A stretch of 64,000 bases of DNA from Ramlibacter monticola (GCF_016722785.1 NZ_JAEQNE010000009.1:167085-231084); one strand, 5' to 3'. Positions 7,494 through 16,638 are shown, counted from the first letter of the stretch. A program made the numbers and translations. The notes: generated by a model from the letters alone, not told the origin.

Positions 7494-10175
7494 ATGTCTT
7501 CCACGCTCGGTCCCGCAGCGGCACCCCTGGCACGGCAGGCGCGCGAGCGCTTCGTCACGCACATGGAAGGCGTGCTGCCGGAGATCTCGGAGGCGATCCG
7601 GACCTCGCTGAGCGAGCAGATGAACAACGCCGAGAGCAGCCGCGAGATGCAGCAGCGCCGCGATGCCCTGGTGGAATTCGAGCAGTCCGCCACCCGCTGG
7701 GTGGACCTTGCCGGCAAGGCGTGGCGGCGGGCGGTGGTGCCCCCGACGACCACCGGCCGGGCCCGGCTGGAAATGGGCACCCTGGAGCTGATCGGCGACG
7801 ACGTCGTCGAGAACAAGATCCTGTCCTCCCGCCTGGCGATGGCGGTGCAGGAGAAGGCGGTCTGGGAACTCAACGACCTGAAGCTGCGCATCACGCACCT
7901 CGAAGGCGGCGAGGAACTCGCCAGCGAGGACGTGCTGCGGCCCGAGGCGCTGGCGCAGACGCTCGTGGAGCAGTGGACGGCGGCGGCATTGCCGCGCGAC
8001 ACGTGGGTGCTGGCCAAGGAGGTGATCCAGAAGCTCATCGTGCCGCGCGCCCTGGAGGGCTACAAGAAGGCCAACGAATTCCTGGTCCAGAGCGGCGTGC
8101 TGCCGCACATCGACCTGAAGTCGCGGGTGAAGCGCCCGCCGCGGGGCCCCGGCCGCGGGCCGGTGCCGCCGCATGCCGGCGAGGCGCCGCAGGGCGATCC
8201 GACGGCCGCGGGTGCCGACCTGGGCTACGGCGGCTACGGGGCCGCCGGCGGTCCGGCGGGTCCCGGCGGACCGGCCGGCGCCATGGATCCGGGGGCGGGC
8301 GGCGGCTACGGCGGCGGCCATGCAGGCGGAGCGGGCGCGTATGCCGGTGGAGCGGGCGCATATGCCGGCGGAGCGGGCGGCCATGGGGCCGCGGGGGGCG
8401 GCTGGGCGCCGGGTGCTCCCGGTGCTCCCGGTGCTCCCGGTGCTCCCGGCGGCGGAGCCTGGGGCCACGGAGCCGGCGGCGCCGCCGCGGGTGGAGGCGC
8501 TGGCTACCACGGTCCGGCCGGTGCGAACGGCGCACCGGGCATGGCCAACGGCAATGGCATGGGGAACGGCGGCGCGGTCGATTCCTTCTTCGGCCCCAGC
8601 CCGGCCACGGCCGCCGCGGGAGCGGGCGACACGATCAGCGCGACCGGCACCTCGCCGCTGGCGCGGGCGCGCATGCGCGCGACCGGCGTCATCGGCCAGC
8701 TGAAACGGCTGCTGCGCGAGCGGGTGGCCGGCTACGACAGCGTCGAGGTCGGGACGATGCAGCCCTCGGCCTCGCTGGTCCAGGCGGTCACGCACCACCA
8801 GACCCAGGTGCAGACCCAGGTCCAGACGCGCCAGAACGACGCGATCACGCACGGCGACGTGGTGATCTTCGACGACGACGCCGTCGAGGAAGTCGCCCTC
8901 GACCTGCGGCAGCGCACCCAGCAACTGAAGCGGCAGGCGGCCACCCATTCGGAAAAGGCCACCATCGAGATCGTGGCCCTGATGTTCCAGGCGATCCTGT
9001 CGGAGGAACGCATCCCGGCGGCCATCCGCGTGTGGTTCGCGCGGCTGCAGATGCCGGTGCTGCGCGTGGCCCTGTCCGAGCCCGAGTTCTTCGGCTCGCT
9101 GGAGCACCCGGCGCGCCAGCTGATCGACCGCATGGGCGCCTGCGTGATGGGATTCGACGCCAGCGCCATCAGCGGCAGCGCGCTGGAGACCGAGGTCAAG
9201 CGGGTGGTGCAGGTGATCGAGCAGTATCCCGAGACCGGCCGCCGCGTCTTCCAGCTGGTGTACGACGAGTTCCAGCGCTTCCTGGCGCGCTACCTGACCG
9301 AGAAGGGCCCGACGCAGAAGCTGGTCAGCGTCGCCCAGCAGGTGGAGCAGAAGGAGACGATGGCGGTCCAGTACACCATCGAGTTGCGCAAGATGCTCAA
9401 CGACGTGCCGGTGCGCGAAGAGATCCGCGAGTACCTGTTCAAGGTCTGGGCGGAGGTGCTGGCCGTGGCGGCGGTGAAGAACGGCCCGCAGCACGAGGAA
9501 ACGCTGGCGCTGAAGAAGTCCGCGTCCGACCTGGTGTGGGCGGCCAGCGCGAAGCCGAACCGCAACGACCGCGCGAAGGTGATCCAGGACCTGCCGGACC
9601 TGCTGACGCGCCTGCGCCGCGGCATGTCGCTGCTGGGGCTGGAGGCGGGCGAGCAGGAGAACCACATCAAGGTGATCGGCGACACCCTGGCCGACGCCTT
9701 CCTGTCCAAGACCGAGGCGATCCCGCACGCGCGCATCGAGGAGATGACGCGCCGGCTGGCGAACCTGGAGGACTTCGTGTCCGACGACGCGGCGGGCGAG
9801 CTGCCGCTGGACCAGGAAAGCATCGAGATGATGCTGGGCATCGACGCCTCGATGATCGAGGTGATCGGCTCCGGCGGCACGCAGCCGAGCGCGGCGATCA
9901 TGTCCTGGGCCAACGAGCTGACCCTGGGCAACTGGTTCACGCTGGACCACAACGGCCGGATCGTCCAGGTGCAGTACGCCTGGTGCAGCGACCGCCGCCA
10001 GCTGCACCTGTTCGCCGCCGGCGACGGCTACTGCTACCTCATGCCGGTGCGGCGCCTGGCTTCCTACCTGCAGGCCGGCCTGCTGGTGCCGACCGAGGAG
10101 GAAGCGCTCACCGTCCGTGCCACGCGCGACGCGCTGGCGAAGCTGGATGCGAATCCGGAACGGCTGCTGCAGTAA
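7494..10175 (+). CDS. DUF1631 family protein with glycine-rich insert
   Basis: An 893-residue cytoplasmic protein of unknown function. The N-terminal region (about 1-230) and the long helical C-terminal region (about 380-893) match my knowledge of the DUF1631 family, including the conserved tail (LGNWFTLDHNGRIVQVQYAW ... FAAGDGYCYLMPVRRLASYL). Between them, residues about 242-363 are a Gly/Ala/Pro linker. It contains two AGAYAGG units and four tandem GAP triplets. No signal peptide or membrane helix is visible. Its start lies 10 bp after secF, but it ends in its own strong terminator. The linker is compositionally unlike the rest and probably varies between strains. Family assignment is fairly secure; biochemical role is unknown. 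Confidence 0.82.
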   Translation: MSSTLGPAAAPLARQARERFVTHMEGVLPEISEAIRTSLSEQMNNAESSREMQQRRDALVEFEQSATRWVDLAGKAWRRAVVPPTTTGRARLEMGTLELIGDDVVENKILSSRLAMAVQEKAVWELNDLKLRITHLEGGEELASEDVLRPEALAQTLVEQWTAAALPRDTWVLAKEVIQKLIVPRALEGYKKANEFLVQSGVLPHIDLKSRVKRPPRGPGRGPVPPHAGEAPQGDPTAAGADLGYGGYGAAGGPAGPGGPAGAMDPGAGGGYGGGHAGGAGAYAGGAGAYAGGAGGHGAAGGGWAPGAPGAPGAPGAPGGGAWGHGAGGAAAGGGAGYHGPAGANGAPGMANGNGMGNGGAVDSFFGPSPATAAAGAGDTISATGTSPLARARMRATGVIGQLKRLLRERVAGYDSVEVGTMQPSASLVQAVTHHQTQVQTQVQTRQNDAITHGDVVIFDDDAVEEVALDLRQRTQQLKRQAATHSEKATIEIVALMFQAILSEERIPAAIRVWFARLQMPVLRVALSEPEFFGSLEHPARQLIDRMGACVMGFDASAISGSALETEVKRVVQVIEQYPETGRRVFQLVYDEFQRFLARYLTEKGPTQKLVSVAQQVEQKETMAVQYTIELRKMLNDVPVREEIREYLFKVWAEVLAVAAVKNGPQHEETLALKKSASDLVWAASAKPNRNDRAKVIQDLPDLLTRLRRGMSLLGLEAGEQENHIKVIGDTLADAFLSKTEAIPHARIEEMTRRLANLEDFVSDDAAGELPLDQESIEMMLGIDASMIEVIGSGGTQPSAAIMSWANELTLGNWFTLDHNGRIVQVQYAWCSDRRQLHLFAAGDGYCYLMPVRRLASYLQAGLLVPTEEEALTVRATRDALAKLDANPERLLQ
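8412..8447 (+). repeat. Four exact tandem copies of GGTGCTCCC within the DUF1631 gene
   Basis: The 9-bp unit is repeated four times without a mismatch and encodes a Gly-Ala-Pro collagen-like run. The unit is a multiple of three, so slippage would change the linker length without breaking the frame. A second, less perfect repeat encoding AGAYAGG precedes it at about 8331-8385. Confidence 0.9.
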
Positions 10176-10218
10176 GCGCGTCCTCCCGAAACGGAAAAGT
10201 GTTGACGTAACCGGCACA

Positions 10219-10254
10219 GACCGCACAGCACCTTGCTGTGCGGTCTTTCTCTTT
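10219..10254 (+). terminator. Intrinsic terminator after the DUF1631 gene
   Basis: A perfect 12-bp stem (GACCGCACAGCA pairing with 10234-10245) with a 3-base loop is followed by TTTCTCTTT. It closes the sec/DUF1631 transcription unit 43 bp after the stop and isolates the downstream cytochrome gene. Confidence 0.92.
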
Positions 10255-10646
10255 GCTGAAGAAGCCTTCTCGGCAGCAGTACGCCATGGACGGCCGCTTT
10301 CAGCTGCTCAAGGGGCTACCGCGAAGGCCGGGCGAGTCTGGTCAGGCTACGCCGCGTACAAGCCGAGAACCCGTGGCTGACCCGTTTTCGGAAGTCGTGT
10401 TCTCGCATCGTCGGGTCTCGGTCAGGCCCTGCGCAGGGGGACCGTGACAAAAGTCCGCCGAATGCGCCGACAGGCGGGCACCTCCTGGTCGACCCAACTG
10501 ACAACTGTCAACACAACGTCAATTGGTTCCCAAAGCCCATCCAGGTGCCGTGGAAACGCCAGTGCCAAGCTCAACAATGCGTGCGGCAAGTGCAAAAGGC
10601 ACGACGCAAGCCCAAGAGGCATTCGATTAGAAGCGGAGAGTGTGCA
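10255..10646 (+). other. Long non-coding leader upstream of the decaheme cytochrome gene
   Basis: This is the largest stretch in the window without a convincing gene. It contains a GC hairpin at 10419-10444 (CGGTC/GACCG outer stem, CCCT/AGGG inner stem), an inverted repeat at 10499-10510, and AT-richer sequence than its surroundings (about 10495-10600). Short reading frames here have no ribosome sites and unremarkable composition. I looked for a cyclic-di-GMP (GEMM) aptamer, known upstream of some multiheme cytochrome genes, and did not see its conserved core. The region probably carries the promoter and regulator sites of the cytochrome gene. Confidence 0.5.
10499..10510. promoter_or_regulatory. 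Candidate operator TGACA-AC-TGTCA
   Basis: A 5-bp inverted repeat with a 2-bp spacer lies 137 bp upstream of the cytochrome start, in the only AT-rich part of the leader. The dyad would suit a dimeric regulator. No family can be named from the sequence. Confidence 0.3.
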
Positions 10647-13319
10647 GTGGCAGAAGGAAGTGGAAAGTCGAGAAAGGTGTCGCTCTATGCGGCAATATTG
10701 ACGACGGCAATCGTATTGAGCGGTTGCGGCGGATCGGATGGAACGGATGGAGCGACCGGCCCGGCCGGCCCGGCCGGATCACCGGGCCCGTCCGGCCCCC
10801 CGGGAACGGGCGCCGTGACAACGGTCAAGGCCAATTTGCTGTCGGCCTCCCAGTGGCGAGTCCTCTCGCTTGGCGGGGAAGTCACCGCCGTCGACATGAG
10901 CAAGGGCGCGCCCGTCATCAGCTTCAAGGTGACCGACGCGGCGGGCACCCCGGTCAGCGGCCTGGCGCAGAAGAACGCCGCCGGCGCGTATCCCAACTTC
11001 AGCTTCGGCATCGCCAAGCTGATGCCGGCCACGGCAGGCGCACCCAGCCGCTGGGTCAACTACAACGTGTTCGGGGCCACCCCGGTCGCCGACAAGCCTC
11101 CAGTGTTGATGTTCCCGGAGCCGGAGAATTCCGGATCGATGGTGGACAACGGTGACGGCAGCTACGTCTACACGTTCGGCGTTGACATCACCAAAGTCAA
11201 GAGCTATGTGGATGCGGGCGCCTTCAGTGCCACCAGCATCAAGGCCGACCTGGACGACCTGAGCTACAACCCCAGCCTGCCGCACCGCGTGATCGTCGCC
11301 ATCGGCGGCAAGATGCCCGACGCGACCACCCTGCTGAAGGGCTCAGCCAATTTCACCTACGACTTCGTCCCCGCGACCGGCAAGCCGACGACGGATGTAG
11401 ACCCGCAGCGGCTGATCGTCACCACCGCGTCGTGCAACAGTTGCCACAGCAATCTGAGCTTGCACGCGAACATGCTTCCGGTGATGCACGACACCAAGAT
11501 GTGCGTGGTCTGTCACACCGACCAGGTCAAGTTCGGCAGCGGCGAATCGGTGCCGGCCTCCGGCAACACGCTCGTGCCCGCTGGCAAGTACGCGGCCTAC
11601 GGCGCCACCATGAAAGTGATGGACCGGGCGGTGGGCGTCTTCCCCAACATGGTCCACAAGATCCACATGGGGCAGAAGCTCTACTACAAGGGCTACAACC
11701 AGTTCGGCGTCAAGTACAACGAGATCACCTACCCGCAGTCGCAGACCAACTGCGTCAAGTGCCACGACGGATCGGCAACGGCCGCCAACCCGACGCCCCA
11801 GGGTGACAACTGGAAGACGAAGCCCAGCCGGGTGGCGTGCGGCGCCTGCCATGACGGCATCAATTTTGCAACCGGGCTGGGCAAGACCGTCACCGGCAAG
11901 TTCGACGCCTATGGACACGTGGGCGGCGCGCAGGCCGACGACACGAGGTGTGCGCAGTGTCACAGCGCGGCCGCGATCGAAAAGATCTACCACGTGACGG
12001 TCGACCGGACGGGCTCCGCAGACCGCGGCGGCTATCCGATCAACACGGCACCCAACGTCCCCACCCCCGGACTGCCTGCCGGCATGGGCCCGGCCATTCC
12101 GCTCGCCTCGCAGCTGGGCAACCTGCCGTCCGGCGTCTACAAAATCAACCTCGAGATCGCCAAGGCCACGGTGACCGGCGCCTCCGGCGCGAAGCACCTG
12201 AACGTGACCTACCGGATCCTCAAGGACGGTAGCCCGGTCACGCTGAATCCCAGCGGATTCCTGATCGACGGCGTCGACGGCTCACCCAGCATCATGGTGG
12301 CGTACGCGGTTCCTCAGGACGGCATCACGGAGCCGGCTGACTGGAACTTCGTGCAGGACCTCGGGGGCGGCGTCACGGTCAAGAACATCCGTGACGGCGT
12401 GGGCGGCAACGCGCAAACCGGCCCGGATGCCAATGGCTTCTACACCGCGACCCTGGCCCTGGTGATTCCCGACAACGCCAAGATGGTCACGGCTTCGCTG
12501 GGCGTTTCCTACCAGGGTTTCGTCCAGACGAACCTGGCGACCTATCCGAAGGGAATCCGCCTGCGCGAGCCAGCCTTCGTGATCAAGACGGCCGAGGGCT
12601 ACACACCGCGCCGGCAGATCGTCTCGAAGGACAAGTGCAACAGCTGCCACGGCCAGCTGGGTGTCGAGCCTTCGTTCCACAGCGGTGCCCGCAACAACGG
12701 CGAAGGGTGCGCTGCCTGCCACACGGCCAACTACTCCACCGGCCACGGCGGCCCTGGCGACAAGGGCGGCGGCTGGAACGTGTCCGAGAAGAACATGGTC
12801 CACTCGATCCACGCCTCAGGCAAGCGCGAGCAGGCCTTCAACTGGATGGCCACCGCCGACAATCCCAACGGCTTCAAGGAAGTCACCTACCCTGGCGTGC
12901 TGAGCAACTGCGAGCAGTGCCACGTGCCGGGCAGCTATGACTTCAGTGCCGCGGCGAACAAGGCAGCCGTGCCCAACCTGCTCTGGTCGACCGATGCCAA
13001 CAAGAACATGACCAACCCCGACGCCGCCACCCTGGGCCTTTCCCCGTGGGTGACGACGCTGGGCCTCGGCCTCATCGACTACTCGACGAGCCCCAATGCC
13101 AACCTGGTGTCCTCGCCGATCTCCTCGGCCTGCTTCGGCTGCCACGACAGCAAGGCGGCGGTGGGCCACATCCAGGGCAACGGCGGCACGCTGTACAAGC
13201 AAGCCTCCAGCGTCGCTGTCGGCGCCGACCGGGCGAAAGGCTTTGCCGTTACGGAGACGTGCCTGGTGTGCCACGGCACGGGTCGGGCGGCGGACATCAA
13301 GGCGATGCATGCCAAGTGA
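10647..13319 (+). CDS. OmcA/MtrC family decaheme c-type cytochrome, outer-membrane lipoprotein
   Basis: An 890-residue predicted surface electron-transfer protein. GTG 10647 has GGAG at 10635-10638 and gives a lipoprotein signal (SLYAAILTTAIVLSGC). A collagen-like Gly-Pro linker (GPAGPAGSPGPSGPPG) follows. Ten CxxCH haem motifs start near residues 263, 286, 369, 398, 435, 664, 688, 755, 829 and 872. That gives two pentahaem groups separated by about 230 residues and preceded by a beta-rich domain, the four-domain order of MtrC/OmcA. In Shewanella and Geobacter such proteins pass electrons to minerals or electrodes through a porin-cytochrome complex. No MtrA- or MtrB-like partner is in this window. 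The gene is bounded by terminators on both sides, so it is a single-gene unit. It could also serve intermembrane or cell-to-cell electron transfer. Confidence 0.93.
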   Translation: MAEGSGKSRKVSLYAAILTTAIVLSGCGGSDGTDGATGPAGPAGSPGPSGPPGTGAVTTVKANLLSASQWRVLSLGGEVTAVDMSKGAPVISFKVTDAAGTPVSGLAQKNAAGAYPNFSFGIAKLMPATAGAPSRWVNYNVFGATPVADKPPVLMFPEPENSGSMVDNGDGSYVYTFGVDITKVKSYVDAGAFSATSIKADLDDLSYNPSLPHRVIVAIGGKMPDATTLLKGSANFTYDFVPATGKPTTDVDPQRLIVTTASCNSCHSNLSLHANMLPVMHDTKMCVVCHTDQVKFGSGESVPASGNTLVPAGKYAAYGATMKVMDRAVGVFPNMVHKIHMGQKLYYKGYNQFGVKYNEITYPQSQTNCVKCHDGSATAANPTPQGDNWKTKPSRVACGACHDGINFATGLGKTVTGKFDAYGHVGGAQADDTRCAQCHSAAAIEKIYHVTVDRTGSADRGGYPINTAPNVPTPGLPAGMGPAIPLASQLGNLPSGVYKINLEIAKATVTGASGAKHLNVTYRILKDGSPVTLNPSGFLIDGVDGSPSIMVAYAVPQDGITEPADWNFVQDLGGGVTVKNIRDGVGGNAQTGPDANGFYTATLALVIPDNAKMVTASLGVSYQGFVQTNLATYPKGIRLREPAFVIKTAEGYTPRRQIVSKDKCNSCHGQLGVEPSFHSGARNNGEGCAACHTANYSTGHGGPGDKGGGWNVSEKNMVHSIHASGKREQAFNWMATADNPNGFKEVTYPGVLSNCEQCHVPGSYDFSAAANKAAVPNLLWSTDANKNMTNPDAATLGLSPWVTTLGLGLIDYSTSPNANLVSSPISSACFGCHDSKAAVGHIQGNGGTLYKQASSVAVGADRAKGFAVTETCLVCHGTGRAADIKAMHAK

Positions 13320-13386
13320 CATGATCGAGTGAACGATCTCGGGCACGCAAAGCCGTGCCCCAACCCAGCGACTGAAAACAGCCATC

Positions 13387-13420
13387 GACCCGAACATCGC
13401 GAGATGTTCGGGTCTTTCCT
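13387..13420 (+). terminator. Intrinsic terminator after the decaheme cytochrome gene
   Basis: A perfect 12-bp stem (GACCCGAACATC with 13403-13414), loop GCGA, then TTTCCT. It ends the cytochrome transcript 68 bp after its stop. Confidence 0.9.
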
Positions 13421-13439
13421 AGCCGAGCATCAACACACT

Positions 13440-13527
13440 AAGTGAACGCCTAGCAGATGCAGCGATGCAGCGGCCTTGTCTTTGTAGGCTGGGCCTCAGC
13501 CCATCGACACGTCAAGTGAACGCCTAG
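13440..13527. repeat. Pair of 14-bp direct repeats (AAGTGAACGCCTAG)
   Basis: Exact copies lie at 13440-13453 and 13514-13527, 74 bp apart, between the cytochrome terminator and the smg stop. The 60 bp between them include a small GGCTG/CAGCC hairpin. They could be remnants of an insertion or a small intergenic repeat family. Nothing in them encodes protein. Confidence 0.6.
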
Positions 13528-13563
13528 GCCCTCGGCCGCTTTTTCTTTCTCCGGGTGAGGGGG

Positions 13564-14046
13564 CTAGTGCGCGATCCGGTCCTCCGCGTCGTCGCACAAC
13601 TCGTCGAGGATCAGAGCGTCCGGCTCGTGGCCGAAGCGCCAGTACACCATCAGCACGACGATCTTCAGGGCGTCGAGGCAGACCGTGTCGCCCGGCGCGG
13701 CCATCGCGCGGTCCACCACGATCTCGCGCAGGGCCGGCGGCAGCACACCCGAGCTTTCCAGGAAGGTGATGAAGCCGAGGCACGCGGCGCCCAGCTTGTC
13801 CTGCTCGGCGACCGAGTAGACGCGCATGCTGGCCGTGCTCGGCTCGGGGGCCCATTCGAGCTCCAGATCCGCCGAATCGCAGACGTTTTGCGCCGCGAGA
13901 TTGAGGCCGTCCAGCCAGGCCAGGGCCTCCTGGATCTCCTCGGGTTCGAAGCCATGGGCGCTGAGCTTGCGTTCGAGCGCGTGCGGCTCGGGACAGGCAT
14001 CGCCGCGCCAGTAGTTTTCGTAAACGAATACCAGCACTTCAAACAT
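13564..14046 (-). CDS. smg: Smg protein (DUF494 family)
   Basis: A 160-residue cytoplasmic protein starting MFEVLVFVYENYWRGDACP, the conserved opening of the DUF494/Smg family. The middle region (LSAHGFEPEEIQEALAWLDG) and the C-terminus (VYWRFGHEPDALILDELCDD) also fit. It lies directly downstream of dprA, the same order seen in many beta- and gammaproteobacteria near def and fmt. Its molecular function is not established; association with the dprA region is conserved. A 92-bp gap separates it from dprA. Confidence 0.9.
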   Translation of the reverse strand: MFEVLVFVYENYWRGDACPEPHALERKLSAHGFEPEEIQEALAWLDGLNLAAQNVCDSADLELEWAPEPSTASMRVYSVAEQDKLGAACLGFITFLESSGVLPPALREIVVDRAMAAPGDTVCLDALKIVVLMVYWRFGHEPDALILDELCDDAEDRIAH

Positions 14047-14138
14047 GATCCCAATATAGAAGAGGAGCGCGGCGAACGCCATCGGTTTTACGCGGCCACG
14101 TTGCGCGTCGGCACCAAGGTGCCATGCAATCGCGAAGC

Positions 14139-15272
14139 TCAGGCGCTGGCCTGCCGCTGGAACCGGCCGCCCGGCAGGCGCGCGACCTCGCCCGCGAGCT
14201 CCAGTTCGAGCAGCCGCGCCTGCAGGCGCGGCGCCGGGATGCCGGTGCGCGCGATGAGGTCGTCGAGCCCGATCGGGTCGTAGCCCATGGCGGCCAGCAG
14301 CGGGTCTTCCGTGGCGGTCGTCCCGCCCTCGGGTCCTTCGGCCTCGCCATCCGGCGCGGGGGCTGGCGCTGCCGGCAGCACGAAGCGCAGGTCCTCCAGC
14401 ACGTCCTGCGCGCTTTCCACCAGCTTGGCCCCCTGGCGCAGCAGCGCGTGGCAGCCGCGCGCATGCGGCGAGTGGATCGAACCGGGGATGGCGAACACCT
14501 CCCGGCCGCATTCGGCGGCCAGCCGGGCGGTGATCAGGGAGCCGGACTGCAGCGCCGCCTCCACCACCAGCGTGCCCTGGCCCAGGGCCGCGATCAGCCG
14601 GTTGCGGCGCGGAAAGTTGGGCGCCAGCGGCGGGGTGCCGATCGGGTATTCGCTCAGGATCATGCCGCGCGCGGCGATGCGGTGCGCCAGTTCCAGATGG
14701 GGCTTCGGGTACACGCGGTCGAGCCCGGTGCCGACGACGGCGATGGTGGCCACCGCGTCCGGTGCCGCGCCGTCCATCGCCCCTTCGTGGGCGGCGCCGT
14801 CGATGCCCAGCGCCATGCCGGAGACGACCGTCACGCCCGCTTCGGCCAGCGCGCTCGAAAAGCGGCGGGCGTTCTGCAGGCCCTGCGGGGTGGCGTTGCG
14901 GCTGCCCACGACGGCCACGGCGCGCTGCGGCGCCGCGGCGATGCGCCCCATGCGGTAAAGCATCAGGGGCGGGTCCGCGATCGTCAGAAGGGCGGTGGGG
15001 TAGTCCGGGTCGCCGAGGGTGAGCACCTGCCGGTGGTCGGGATCCGCGGCCAGCCACGCGAGCGTGGCCTCCAACTGCGCCTCGAAGCCTTCCGGCGGCT
15101 GGCGCAGCGCCTGCGCGAGCGGGCTGCCGACGGCCTTGGCCAGCGCCGCTTCGCCCTGCGCCAGGATCGCCTCCGGCAGCCCGAAGGCGGCGAGCAGCCG
15201 GCGCGCGGCGACGGGGCCGAGCTGCGGGGTCAGCGCGAGTCGCAGCCAGCCGGCCAGCTCGTCGCGCTGCAC
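14139..15272 (-). CDS. dprA: DNA-processing protein DprA
   Basis: A 377-residue DNA-processing protein that loads RecA onto single-stranded DNA brought in by natural transformation. An N-terminal SAM-like helical region (about 1-80) precedes the Rossmann fold with VVGSRNATPQG, VVSGMALGIDGAAHEGAM and GSLITARLA. A C-terminal winged-helix domain follows (about 310-370). It starts at GTG 15272, only four bases after the stop of the LysM gene, so the two are co-transcribed. Presence of dprA alone does not show competence, since the gene is near universal. Confidence 0.95.
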   Translation of the reverse strand: MQRDELAGWLRLALTPQLGPVAARRLLAAFGLPEAILAQGEAALAKAVGSPLAQALRQPPEGFEAQLEATLAWLAADPDHRQVLTLGDPDYPTALLTIADPPLMLYRMGRIAAAPQRAVAVVGSRNATPQGLQNARRFSSALAEAGVTVVSGMALGIDGAAHEGAMDGAAPDAVATIAVVGTGLDRVYPKPHLELAHRIAARGMILSEYPIGTPPLAPNFPRRNRLIAALGQGTLVVEAALQSGSLITARLAAECGREVFAIPGSIHSPHARGCHALLRQGAKLVESAQDVLEDLRFVLPAAPAPAPDGEAEGPEGGTTATEDPLLAAMGYDPIGLDDLIARTGIPAPRLQARLLELELAGEVARLPGGRFQRQASA

Positions 15273-15276
15273 GGGA

Positions 15277-16503
15277 TCAGCGCGGGTTGATCACGCGATC
15301 GCCGATCGCCACCGTGTCGTTGATCTCCAGCACCAGCGCATACGACAGGTGCTCGAAGGCGCGGAACACCATCAGGAACCCGCTGCGCTCGTCGGGCAGC
15401 TTGAGGTTGGCGCGCTCGCGCGGCTCGGAGCGGTCCAGCACCATGCGGCCGGCCTTCAGGATCGACAGCACGTGGCCGTTCTCCAGGCCTTCGGCCGTTC
15501 CGCGATTGAGCACCACGACTTGGTTCTGGCCGACCATGGCAACGGCGTCGCCGTAGACGGAAATGATGCTGCCGTCGACCGGCAGCGTCGGCGCCCGCGG
15601 CACGTAGGTGCTGAAGACCCGCGGCGGTTCCGGCAGCAGGCGGTCGCCCACGCGCATTTCTTCCTTCGCGCGGGTGATGTCGACCGTGGCCGGGACGATG
15701 GTGGGGACCAGCTTGCCGTTCGTCGCCTGGACCGGTTGCACCGACTCGCTGCGCACCAGTTCGGCGCTGCCCAGGTAGGCGGCCTGGTAGCCCAGCACCT
15801 GGCCGGTGACGGGGTCGTTCAGGGGCACGGCGTTGCGGAAGACCCGGAAGGCTTCGACCCGGCGCGGATCGTTCTCGACCATCGGCGTGCCGGCGCGGCC
15901 GCGCACGTAGGCGCGGTCGCCTTCGGTGATCAGGACGCGGTCTTCCGGGGCCGACACGATGCGCGGCGCGCGGTCGAGCAGGCCGGCGTCCTCCACCAGG
16001 ATCGCCTCGTTCAGGAAGGGCTCGATCAGGTGCGGCGGCAGGGTCGGGATGGCCGTGTCCGGCAGCCCGTTCATGCGCACGCGGGGGGACACCCGCACGG
16101 TTTCGTCCACCGGCGGCATGCCCGAGGGCGGCACGCCCGCGCGCAGTCGCGCCCTTCCGTCGACCTTTTCCAGGTACAGGGTCTGGCCCGGGTAGATCCG
16201 GTGGGGGTTATGGATCTCGTCCATGTTCATCCCCCACAGCTCCGGCCAGCGCCACGGCGAGCGCAGGAACAGCCCGGAGATGCGCCACAGCGTGTCGCCG
16301 CGCTTGACCGTATAGGAATCCGGCGCGTCGGGCGCCAGCTCCGACAAGGGGACGCCAGCGGCGGCGACCTGCTCGGCCGTGGAACGCTGGGACGGGGTGA
16401 TGGGGAAGTTCTGCGCTACCGTCGTGGAGGCCAGGCCGGCACCCAGGAGAAGCGCGGCACAAACCGCGATACTGCGGGTGGCCAGGCGCTTGGAAGAAGC
16501 CAT
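15277..16503 (-). CDS. LysM peptidoglycan-binding protein
   Basis: A 408-residue exported protein. The signal peptide ends near STTVAQ (about residues 1-30). One LysM domain follows (DSYTVKRGDTLWRISGLFLR to RIYPGQTLYLEKV, about 62-115), which binds peptidoglycan. The remaining 290 residues have no catalytic motif I can name. They resemble the C-terminal part of LysM proteins encoded beside dprA in many betaproteobacteria. It is the first gene of a minus-strand LysM-dprA-smg operon and is divergent from def across 135 bp. A role as a cell-wall-associated scaffold is inference. Confidence 0.85.
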   Translation of the reverse strand: MASSKRLATRSIAVCAALLLGAGLASTTVAQNFPITPSQRSTAEQVAAAGVPLSELAPDAPDSYTVKRGDTLWRISGLFLRSPWRWPELWGMNMDEIHNPHRIYPGQTLYLEKVDGRARLRAGVPPSGMPPVDETVRVSPRVRMNGLPDTAIPTLPPHLIEPFLNEAILVEDAGLLDRAPRIVSAPEDRVLITEGDRAYVRGRAGTPMVENDPRRVEAFRVFRNAVPLNDPVTGQVLGYQAAYLGSAELVRSESVQPVQATNGKLVPTIVPATVDITRAKEEMRVGDRLLPEPPRVFSTYVPRAPTLPVDGSIISVYGDAVAMVGQNQVVVLNRGTAEGLENGHVLSILKAGRMVLDRSEPRERANLKLPDERSGFLMVFRAFEHLSYALVLEINDTVAIGDRVINPR

Positions 16504-16638
16504 CTGTGATGAGTCCGCTCTTGACAAGTTGCTGCCGATTCTGGGCCCAAGTCCTTGATCGGGCAATGAATATTCCGTTTGTCGCCGTCGGGCGGCAGCA
16601 AAAGTGGCGAAAATAAGCGACAACCCCATCTGTTCCCC

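Noticed and set aside
10340..10450. Possible riboswitch (cyclic-di-GMP type) ahead of the multiheme cytochrome gene
   Set aside because: Stable hairpins are present, but the conserved GEMM core and tetraloop receptor sequences are not visible.
10238..10701. Small open frames in the cytochrome leader (for example 10444-10701)
   Set aside because: No ribosome sites, atypical composition, and one runs into the cytochrome signal-peptide region in another frame.
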